A stretch of DNA of 37,127 nt from a virus. The first letter of the stretch is position 1. The number at the start of each line of letters is the position of its first letter. The stretch lies in IMG/VR virus record IMGVR_UViG_3300018080_000072, positions 1 through 37,127 of that record. One strand, 5' to 3'. Made by a program: the position numbers and the translations under genes. The notes beneath the pieces were generated by a model that was given only the letters and a program-made list of their open reading frames with translations, searched no databases and was not told where the DNA came from. Below, piece after piece: positions 32,003-37,127 of this stretch.

Positions 32003-32314
32003 TCAAAAGGTAGCTACATTATCCATAGTTTCAGTTACTGGCAAAACTTGTGCCGGAGTAAAAGAAGCTAAACCCGGGACTACGAATGCATCCATATGCT
32101 GCGTGTCTAAATCTGTAGAAAAAGTGGTAGCTCCTGTTACTGTTATTTTAACATCAACATAGTCTAAATGCATCCCATATGTATTTGGAACAACCAAAGT
32201 GACATATTCATCTGAGCTATATCCATGATTTGCTGTTGTTGTAACTACAGCATTTTTTGCATTAGTAATAGCGGCTATTAATCTAGCCTTTGGGACAAAA
32301 TCCGGATCGCTCAT
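32003..32314 (-). CDS. small FCCH-like structural protein, 103 aa
   Basis: IAAITNAKNAVVTTTANHGY followed by SSDEYVTLVVPNTYGMH is a small beta barrel of the type annotated as E1 FCCH-like in phages ('I..a.pa.Vtt..aHGy..Gd.V.i....GM..ln'). Its start overlaps the preceding gene by 4 bases. Similar units are present in the decoration-like protein (32732) and the hub. Probably a head-tail joining or tail-completion protein. No ubiquitin role is implied by the domain name. Confidence 0.6.
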   Translation of the reverse strand: MSDPDFVPKARLIAAITNAKNAVVTTTANHGYSSDEYVTLVVPNTYGMHLDYVDVKITVTGATTFSTDLDTQHMDAFVVPGLASFTPAQVLPVTETMDNVATF

Positions 32315-32682
32315 TTAAACTCATTTGGAATAAATTCATACCTTTGATCATATGAACCGATTCCCTTAATTTTTTTACCGTCTTTATCTACGATATAAGC
32401 ATGCTTTTTTACTTTTGTCATCTCTTTAAGATGCTTTGCAACACCATATGGAATTGTATATGTTTTCCCATCTTCAAAATGATATGTCCTAAAAGGTTCT
32501 TCTTTATACTTCCTGTAAGAAAACATTACATCTGCACCTTTTACTTCAAGACATTTAAAAGTACCTGTTACCATCCTTGAGTCTTCCTCTAGAGCTTTTT
32601 GACGAAGTTCTTCTGCTTTTATAAGCTCTTCTTTGCTTCTTTTCCTTTTAGTTCCTACTCTAAATTCCTTAACAAATTCCAT
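32311..32682 (-). CDS. unrecognised structural-operon protein, 123 aa
   Basis: GAGGAT before the ATG (MEFVKEFRVGTKRKRSKEEL). A charged N-terminal helix is followed by strands (KCLEVKGADVMFSYRKYKEE, then FRTYHFEDGKTYTIPYGVAK). The 'F.DG..Y.IPYGVAKHL' part is familiar from small head-to-tail joining proteins encoded after major capsid genes. Coupled to the FCCH-like gene. A palindromic hairpin without T-run precedes it in the mRNA. Confidence 0.6.
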   Translation of the reverse strand: MEFVKEFRVGTKRKRSKEELIKAEELRQKALEEDSRMVTGTFKCLEVKGADVMFSYRKYKEEPFRTYHFEDGKTYTIPYGVAKHLKEMTKVKKHAYIVDKDGKKIKGIGSYDQRYEFIPNEFK

Positions 32683-32700
32683 AAATCCTCTTTTATTTTA

Positions 32701-32726
32701 AGGAAGGGGAGTTAACCCCTTCCTTC
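32701..32726 (-). promoter_or_regulatory. 10-bp-arm hairpin between capsid and connector genes
   Basis: AAGGAAGGGG-AGTTAA-CCCCTTCCTT is a perfect inverted repeat. No T-run follows on either strand. It sits five bases after the decoration-like gene stop in the leftward transcript, so an mRNA 3'-end stabiliser, processing site or partial terminator is likely. Confidence 0.6.
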
Positions 32727-32731
32727 TGTCA

Positions 32732-33676
32732 TTAAACAGTATAATCGCGAGCAAATGCCATCCAATCCATAACGTTTGTATTGGCACCTACAACTCCTGT
32801 ATCCAAATACATGCCATAGTAAGCAGTATTAGAAAGAGAAGAAGTAATCTTTGTCGCAACTTCACCAACCGCAGTTACAGTAGGATGGGTAACGCCAGCG
32901 GCTGCTACAGCAGATGTTGGGAATGCAAAAGCCGTAAAGGCTGCACCATTAATATCTGTTGTAATCGTGCTTGCAGTTACTGCAGTAACAGTTCCTACAA
33001 GTCCGTCAATCTCTGGCATCCCAAAATTTGCATCTGGGTTGTGTATTGCTATTTTATCTCCTACAAGATAGTTGTGGGCAACAGAAACAGTAATTACAGC
33101 AGGATTAGCTGCAGTAATAGCTGTGATCCATCGTCTATAAGGAGAATAATATTTAGCTGGGACTACTCTGTAGTCTGCATTTGTAGCAGCAGCTGCAAAG
33201 CCGGCTGCAGGCAAATAACCAAGAGTAAAACTTACACCAGCTGCAACAGCTGTAACAGTGAAATCCATCCCTGCAATTTGAAGCATACCGGTTGTATTAA
33301 TCATCCTGACAATACTTCCAAGAGGAGGAGATGTTGCATCTGATACAACAGCAGGTGTCGCAGCTGTAATAGCTGTACCTGTAGCTACGAGAGCTCCAGG
33401 ACTTTGATCGCTTAGGTTTACCAAAGTAAACCCTGCACCGGCAGCTGCAATTGCTGTAGCTGTTAGAGCGCTACCACCACCTTCCGTGATGGTTGTGGCT
33501 TGGCCATCAGCATATCCATCATACCATTCAGACTGAACAACAGCTGTTGGCGCTGTTCCCCATGTTGAACGGTTCCTAATTACAAAGTAATGAGGATAAC
33601 GTGGAAGCTCAATCGTTGTAGCTGCACCAGTCGAGGTGAAATGACCTTGTGCAATCAATGACATAGGTGTACTCAT
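32732..33676 (-). CDS. Ala/Thr-rich head-associated protein with FCCH-like unit, 314 aa
   Basis: GGAGG precedes the ATG (MSTPMSLIAQGHFTSTGAAT). The start 'IELPRYPHYFVIRNRSTWG' and end (YYGMYLDTGVVGANTNVMDW) look like a head-decoration or head-completion protein. Long Ala/Thr/Val-rich beta segments lie between, including ITAANPAVITVSVAHNYLVG (~190-210), an FCCH-like unit. Directly downstream of the major capsid gene. Second major structural protein is my best guess. Confidence 0.62.
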   Translation of the reverse strand: MSTPMSLIAQGHFTSTGAATTIELPRYPHYFVIRNRSTWGTAPTAVVQSEWYDGYADGQATTITEGGGSALTATAIAAAGAGFTLVNLSDQSPGALVATGTAITAATPAVVSDATSPPLGSIVRMINTTGMLQIAGMDFTVTAVAAGVSFTLGYLPAAGFAAAATNADYRVVPAKYYSPYRRWITAITAANPAVITVSVAHNYLVGDKIAIHNPDANFGMPEIDGLVGTVTAVTASTITTDINGAAFTAFAFPTSAVAAAGVTHPTVTAVGEVATKITSSLSNTAYYGMYLDTGVVGANTNVMDWMAFARDYTV

Positions 33677-33688
33677 ATCTTACCTCCT

Positions 33689-34636
33689 TTATGCTAGTGT
33701 AGTTCGTAGATTGATAATCCAAGCATCATTCGTAATGCGAGTTGCCATTGCGAATCTAAAGCCTGCAGTCTGTCTCAATTCACATGGATCATCACCCCAT
33801 CCTGGAGGATGATAAATGAATTGAGCAGAGGAACCATCTAGTTCAATAGAACTATAAGCTTTTTGAGCTGCTACAAAAATATTGTAGATATCTGCACCTA
33901 ATAGAGAAGCATTAGCAGTTATTGATCCTCTAGATGACAAGAAAAAGCGTATATTCCCAATAGAACCCCATTCAGAAGGCAGCGTGGAAGCATCATTTGG
34001 ATACTGAGCTTTATTAATAAAACCAGCCACATTTTCAAACTGACCAATTAAATTAGAGTCAGCAAGCCCGAAATAAGCATCTCGGATAGGGCCTGTTCCA
34101 AATTTATTTTCCCCACCAATCATTTCAGAAATAAACTCTCCATCATTATTCTGAAGAGTGGCAACGACACCATCAACGTCAGATCTTACGATCTCAGTTG
34201 GGTTGTCGCCGTTTGTTCCGCCTACACAGTTTACGATAGAAGCTGTAGCTTCCAACATGTCTCGTATCAATTGATCTTCAGTTTCCCTAAGAGATTGACC
34301 AAGACGTGCTGCCGCTTCATTAAGAACCGGATCCTGATTAATAAGCGTTACTTGTTTTGTAATGATTGTGTAAGTTGCATACCAATCGATGGTTGCATCA
34401 ATATCTACAGCCGTCAAAAGCTGAGAAGGTGGATTCATCATAGCTGGATTCACAGGAACAGGCACTGTTTCAAGGCGTGTATATCTTCTCATTCGAAGAG
34501 TATCACCTGAATTTTCAGGCATTACATAAGGAACCGCAGCTAATCTATGAATCAACCTTGCTTGAGGTGTAGACAACATTTTAGCCGAAAACCTCTGTTG
34601 TACAGGAGGTGGCAAAATAGTTGTAGTTGTTGTCAT
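33689..34636 (-). CDS. major capsid protein, N4gp56-type, 315 aa
   Basis: Forms the HK97-fold icosahedral shell. The family N-terminus is recognisable: RFSAKMLSTPQARLIHRLAA, then NSGDTLRMRRYTRLETVPVP. DATIDWYATYTIITKQVTLI follows, then LGQSLRETEDQLIRDMLEAT (helix) and VGGTNGD before the peripheral domain. Length is in the lower range of the family. AGGAT precedes the ATG. It lies 12 bases downstream of the scaffold gene, the usual scaffold-coat order. Confidence 0.82.
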   Translation of the reverse strand: MTTTTTILPPPVQQRFSAKMLSTPQARLIHRLAAVPYVMPENSGDTLRMRRYTRLETVPVPVNPAMMNPPSQLLTAVDIDATIDWYATYTIITKQVTLINQDPVLNEAAARLGQSLRETEDQLIRDMLEATASIVNCVGGTNGDNPTEIVRSDVDGVVATLQNNDGEFISEMIGGENKFGTGPIRDAYFGLADSNLIGQFENVAGFINKAQYPNDASTLPSEWGSIGNIRFFLSSRGSITANASLLGADIYNIFVAAQKAYSSIELDGSSAQFIYHPPGWGDDPCELRQTAGFRFAMATRITNDAWIINLRTTLA

Positions 34637-34648
34637 AAATTATCCTAT

Positions 34649-35341
34649 TTAGCCTCGTTTAGCAGCGTCCATCATTTCCTTGTAAAGTTCATCTTTAGAT
34701 GCTTCTGCCCATAAATTAGCATTAGCAAGAGGTCCTCTTCTTCCAACTGAATTGGATGAAAGAGGCTTTGAAAGATTTTCTTCAGCAATTTGATCATTCT
34801 TATTTGGCTTCACACTATCTGGAGCCATGAATTTTTTAATGATTTTATAAGTTGCTTCCCAAGGATTAGGTGCCGAGGCACAAGCAGCTGCTAAACCAGG
34901 TTCTGTTTGTTCAAATTTTTTTACGTTTTCTAAAGTCATAATTTGGTCAAAATCCTGATATTGAGATCGTGTTTTTTCTGGAAGAGAAGCTTTTTCCTTT
35001 TCAGCCAAAATCTTTTTTATCTGTTCTTCAGCTCTTTTTTCAGCAAGTCTCTCTGCTTGCTTTTTTGTTAAAATGTCATCATCAGCTAAAGAATCTAACT
35101 CATCTGGCTCTTGAGGAGGAGTTTCCTTTCTTTCTAAACGTTCTCTCAACTCATAGATCTGACGTTCAAGATTCTCATTTTTCTGACGTAGCCGAGCAAA
35201 ATTAAATTCTTTGGAACCTTCTTTAGGTTCAGTGTTCTCGGAGTCATTTTGATCATCTTGAACAGGCTTTACTTCCTCTGAATTATTTTCAGGGACAGCG
35301 GTTTCCTGATCAGTGACGCTTTTTGTTTCTTCTTCAGTCAT
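34649..35341 (-). CDS. scaffold protein, 230 aa
   Basis: Acidic disordered N-terminus (MTEEETKSVTDQETAVPENN), a coiled coil at about 50-75 (FARLRQKNENLERQIYELRE), another charged helix at 95-125 and a basic C-terminus (SVGRRGPLANANLWAEASKD). This acidic coiled-coil protein directly upstream of the coat gene is typical of procapsid scaffolds. AGAGG precedes the ATG. First gene of the capsid-tail operon with a promoter candidate 74 bases upstream. Confidence 0.78.
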   Translation of the reverse strand: MTEEETKSVTDQETAVPENNSEEVKPVQDDQNDSENTEPKEGSKEFNFARLRQKNENLERQIYELRERLERKETPPQEPDELDSLADDDILTKKQAERLAEKRAEEQIKKILAEKEKASLPEKTRSQYQDFDQIMTLENVKKFEQTEPGLAAACASAPNPWEATYKIIKKFMAPDSVKPNKNDQIAEENLSKPLSSNSVGRRGPLANANLWAEASKDELYKEMMDAAKRG

Positions 35342-35379
35342 AAAACCTCTCTGGGGGGTGCGAACCCGTTACGCTTAAA

Positions 35380-35443
35380 TTGCCTTAACGTAGGCAAACG
35401 AAATTGATAATCAAAAATTAAAACGTTTAGCGTTTAGGGTCAA
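35380..35443 (-). promoter_or_regulatory. candidate capsid-operon promoter with tandem repeat in the spacer and leader hairpin
   Basis: On the minus strand TTGACC (35443-35438) is followed by two tandem CTAAACG units (35437-35424) and then TTTAAT (35422-35417, spacer 15) or TAATTT (35420-35415, spacer 17). The repeat between -35 and -10 is a likely activator or repressor site. Downstream in the leader, TTGCCT-TAACGT-AGGCAA (35380-35397) forms a small hairpin. Confidence 0.55.
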
Positions 35444-35481
35444 CTAAAAAATAGAACTGAAAATTAAAAAATGTTAGAAAT

Positions 35482-35539
35482 AAAAAGGGCCTATAACTTC
35501 CTTTATGCAAAGAGCCAAAAAAAACTTAGGCCCCCTTTT
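35482..35539 (-). terminator. leftward terminator after the two-helix membrane protein gene
   Basis: Read leftward, GGGCCTA (35533-35527) pairs with TAGGCCC (35493-35487), followed by TTTTTA. The loop is large (33 bases) and holds a smaller CTTT/AAAG hairpin. It starts 11 bases after the stop of the 35550 gene. Confidence 0.6.
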
Positions 35540-35549
35540 CTAGATATAT

Positions 35550-35897
35550 TTATGCTTCTAATTGTCTTCTTCGACTGTACCATTCTTCATCTTCTTCATA
35601 GTCTCCGTTCTTAAAAATAGGCCAGAAACTATATCCTGGAAGAGTTTCTATGATTCCGATTCCTATATGAACGAATGAATATAAGAAATGTGAGGCAAAC
35701 TTTTTGACATGCCATGGAGATTCTTTTTTGAGCAAGTAGCAACAAGAGGGGATTGCGCTTAATATTGTGCCGATTGCGTTAATTATAATTTGAGCAATAG
35801 CACCAATAATTCGTAGAGGCCCTGCTGCAAATCCTACGCAAAATTCAGCTGACCAGTCAGATAGTGTTTCGCTTTTTAGATAATCTATGATTTCCAT
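35550..35897 (-). CDS. two-helix membrane protein, 115 aa
   Basis: Residues ~20-49 (CVGFAAGPLRIIGAIAQIII) and ~70-88 (HFLYSFVHIGIGIIETLPGY) are hydrophobic helices separated by a basic segment with His (KKESPWHVKKFASH). The C-terminus is acidic then basic. The arrangement reminds me of small membrane proteins of chlamydiae with a 'H..HSF.HIGIGIIE.LPG'-like helix, but I cannot confirm that. A holin is the phage alternative. AAGGAG lies before the ATG. Single-gene transcript with its own terminator, opposite to the operon at 35983. Confidence 0.55.
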   Translation of the reverse strand: MEIIDYLKSETLSDWSAEFCVGFAAGPLRIIGAIAQIIINAIGTILSAIPSCCYLLKKESPWHVKKFASHFLYSFVHIGIGIIETLPGYSFWPIFKNGDYEEDEEWYSRRRQLEA

Positions 35898-35923
35898 AAC
35901 TTTTTTCTCCTTGACGTATTAGT

Positions 35924-35943
35924 TACAATATGAAACAATTGTA
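35924..35943. promoter_or_regulatory. inverted repeat in divergent gap 35898-35982
   Basis: TACAAT-ATGAAACA-ATTGTA has perfect 6-bp arms, in the gap between two divergent membrane-protein genes. Operator candidate; no confident promoter boxes can be assigned. Confidence 0.4.
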
Positions 35944-35982
35944 TTTTGATCAAGCACATAGCTTATCAGAAAGGAGAAAAAA

Positions 35983-36273
35983 GTGGGTTTTCCGGAAATA
36001 TTGCCTGTAATTGGGTCTGGGATAGGTATAATAGCATTCGTATACGCAATCATAAGAAATGTTGAAATAAGATTAGGAAACAGAATCGACTTAATAGAAA
36101 GACGATTTGAATCTAGATTCGCGACTATGGATGAACGTTTTGAAGCTAAATTTGCAGCATTCGCAGCTAGACTCGATTCAATAGACGAAAGGATATTCCT
36201 AATGGCAACTGGGAAAAAATTAGAAGATGCCATCCTAGAAGACAAGATTAAAAAAGATAAAAAGAAGAAATAA
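35983..36273 (+). CDS. membrane-anchored coiled-coil protein, 96 aa
   Basis: GTG start, set by AAGGAG at 35971. An N-terminal hydrophobic helix (ILPVIGSGIGIIAFVYAIIR, about 6-25) is followed by a coiled coil of about 50 residues with heptads (RIDLIERRFESRFATMDERF) and a Lys-rich end (KIKKDKKKK). An N-terminal anchor with a coiled-coil domain occurs in phage i-spanin-like and holin-accessory proteins. First of three rightward genes. Confidence 0.6.
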   Translation: MGFPEILPVIGSGIGIIAFVYAIIRNVEIRLGNRIDLIERRFESRFATMDERFEAKFAAFAARLDSIDERIFLMATGKKLEDAILEDKIKKDKKKK

Positions 36274-36274
36274 A

Positions 36275-36499
36275 ATGGATTGGATGCAAATATTAGTATT
36301 ACTAGCGACTAACTGGGCAATTGTGTTGCCATTATGGCTTTGGAATAGATCTGAAGCGCGTGCCGATATAAGACATATGGATGCAAAAATTGATGAAAAC
36401 AGAAAAGAAACGAATATTCTCATAAAAGCTATCCACGAGGAAATGAAAGATTTTCATGTTAGATTGATAGCGTTAGAAAGTAAAAAGGGAAGTAAATAA
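36275..36499 (+). CDS. second membrane-anchored coiled-coil protein, 74 aa
   Basis: Starts one base after the previous stop (MDWMQILVLLATNWAIVLPL). N-terminal membrane helix (3-22), then a coiled coil (ADIRHMDAKIDENRKETNIL) and a Lys-rich tail. The same plan as the upstream gene, shorter; the two may form a complex in the envelope. Possible holin/spanin pair or an unrelated membrane machine. Confidence 0.58.
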   Translation: MDWMQILVLLATNWAIVLPLWLWNRSEARADIRHMDAKIDENRKETNILIKAIHEEMKDFHVRLIALESKKGSK

Positions 36500-36524
36500 T
36501 AAAAACGCAAAAAGTTCCCAAGAA

Positions 36525-36809
36525 ATGATAAATAAAAAAGACCCACTTAGTATAGAATATTATAAGGAGTTTATAAAGGAGTTTAGAGAGATGAAAAACG
36601 GAAAAATAAAAAAACGAAAAAAACAAATAGCTTTTTTCAACTTTGTAGATGGTGGAGAAGAGAAAATATCCAGTTTTGTGAATTCATTTATACAAGAACA
36701 TGATTTAGAATTAATAGATGTCAAACTATCAACGACATGCAATTTTGATCCTATAGTTGAAAAATTCATTGACACAGTTAACATTATTGTGATTTACGAA
36801 ACAGAATAA
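36525..36809 (+). CDS. small alpha/beta protein, Cse60-like pattern, 94 aa
   Basis: The N-terminal ~30 residues are Lys-rich. Residues 34-94 have the layout QIAFFNFVDGGEEKISSFVN, helix, then EHDLELIDVKLSTT and VNIIVIYE. This 'V.fF....e..i..fin.F......eiidvk.s......... iIvYe' layout is that of the Cse60 (Bacillus sporulation) family, which phages also carry; its function is unknown. No good RBS. Confidence in the family is low. Confidence 0.45.
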   Translation: MINKKDPLSIEYYKEFIKEFREMKNGKIKKRKKQIAFFNFVDGGEEKISSFVNSFIQEHDLELIDVKLSTTCNFDPIVEKFIDTVNIIVIYETE

Positions 36810-36817
36810 GGTGATAT

Positions 36818-36889
36818 ATGATTATAGGTTGGTTTCTTGTAGGGCTTTTGATGCCAATAGCCTATGTTCTTATTGGCGAATTTGATTGA
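36818..36889 (+). CDS. tiny membrane peptide, 23 aa
   Basis: ATG at 36818 encodes MIIGWFLVGLLMPIAYVLIG plus EFD and stop, a single hydrophobic helix. AAGGTGATAT precedes it. It overlaps the 3' end of the converging ejection gene by 20 bases. Short hydrophobic peptides of this kind occur in lysis cassettes, but it could be chance. Confidence 0.35.
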   Translation: MIIGWFLVGLLMPIAYVLIGEFD

Positions 36890-37127
36890 AAAATTCGTCA
36901 GGATCTATTTCAGAAGCAATTTCAGGATCTGTTTTTTCTATTTCTTTTTTAAAGATTTTTGATAAAGATCTTGCGACTGCATATTTTCCTTCATTAAGCG
37001 CCTTAACCATCTGTTTGGAAAGATTCTGAAATCTAGGATTAATTAAAAGCTCTCTAGATAAATCCTGAGCAGCTTTTTCACCAACTGTTTCCGCTAATAA
37101 TGAGAGGTTTCCTGAAAAAATCCCAAA
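36870..37127 (-). CDS. probable virion ejection protein, C-terminal end (continues at base 1152 across the join)
   Basis: The C-terminal 44 codons plus stop (36870-37004) of the 428-aa protein that starts at 1152, ending KTDPEIASEIDPDEFFNQIR then Gln. Bases 37005-37127 repeat 1-123. The frame is preserved across the join (135 bases = 45 codons), which supports circularity. The C-terminal part is helical and charged. Confidence 0.7.
   Translation of the reverse strand, partial: FGIFSGNLSLLAETVGEKAAQDLSRELLINPRFQNLSKQMVKALNEGKYAVARSLSKIFKKEIEKTDPEIASEIDPDEFFNQIRQ
37005..37127. repeat. right copy of the 123-bp terminal direct repeat
   Basis: Identical to bases 1-123; see the left copy. Confidence 0.95.

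Noticed and set aside
32003-32314. Ubiquitin-activating (E1) function suggested by the FCCH-like domain
   Set aside because: FCCH-like units are common small beta barrels in phage structural proteins. Its position in the connector operon supports a structural role, so it is not counted with the U-box as ubiquitin machinery.
32885-33343. 152-codon rightward open frame
   Set aside because: Antisense to the head-associated protein, Cys/Ser-rich as expected for the shadow of an Ala/Thr-rich gene, and without an RBS.
35350-35372. tRNA T-arm-like motif on the minus strand (GGGTTCGCACCC) before the scaffold gene
   Set aside because: No acceptor, D or anticodon arms can be folded around it; it lies in the leader of the capsid operon. 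An attP role is unsupported because no integrase is present.

Overview
The window is an almost certainly complete, circularly closing genome of a short-tailed (podovirus-like) double-stranded DNA phage. Its first 123 bases recur exactly as its last 123 bases, so the unit is 37,004 bp. One gene runs across the join in frame. The DNA is AT-rich by eye and coding density is very high, with RBS-tight, often overlapping genes. I see no rRNA, tRNA, CRISPR, integrase, transposase or DNA polymerase gene.

Layout on the circle. (1) A leftward packaging operon (10217 down to 3204) starts with a small HTH regulator. It continues with a DUF1064-type nuclease, small and large terminase, a P22-type portal, and then an accessory island that ends in a strong terminator. 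The island holds a Lys-rich protein, a CxCxxC protein, a DUF6496-like protein, a two-helix membrane protein resembling chlamydial Inc proteins, and a protein with a eukaryotic-type U-box (E3 ubiquitin ligase) domain. (2) A leftward group of a lipoprotein plus three probable internal/ejection proteins (3079 through the join to 36870). (3) A rightward operon with ERF-family annealase and YqaJ/lambda-exo-family exonuclease (10287-12394), ending in a UUCG-loop terminator. (4) A leftward replication operon (14800-12427) built from a duplicated pair of winged-helix genes. Its main initiator-like gene contains a GC-rich double palindrome that is an origin candidate. (5) A leftward ribbon-helix-helix / Cys-rich membrane protein pair (15540-14991). 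(6) Rightward adhesin and tail-spike genes (15647-26083) with beta-helix, C1q-like and lectin-like domains. (7) A leftward capsid and tail operon (35341-26076): scaffold, N4gp56-type major capsid protein, connectors, a large tail hub, and small proteins. (8) A small accessory/lysis-like region of membrane proteins (35550-36889).

Host. The U-box protein, the Inc-like bilobed hydrophobic protein, the Cys-rich membrane protein and a histone-H1-like Lys-rich tail suggest a bacterium living inside eukaryotic cells, most likely an amoeba-associated chlamydia. This is inference from domain types, not from sequence matches. Isolated chlamydiaphages are small ssDNA microviruses, so a tailed dsDNA phage carrying putative eukaryote-directed effectors would be new. 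Legionellales or another intracellular group is the main alternative.

How it fits together. Head (scaffold, coat, portal, terminase), connectors, hub and ejection proteins give a P22-like particle with no tape measure. Several spikes provide receptor binding. ERF and YqaJ supply recombination, and the host must supply polymerase. Regulation appears to use the HTH protein with a perfect palindrome in its divergent promoter region, the RHH protein with its repeats, a 17-bp palindrome present at four places, and several RNA hairpins.
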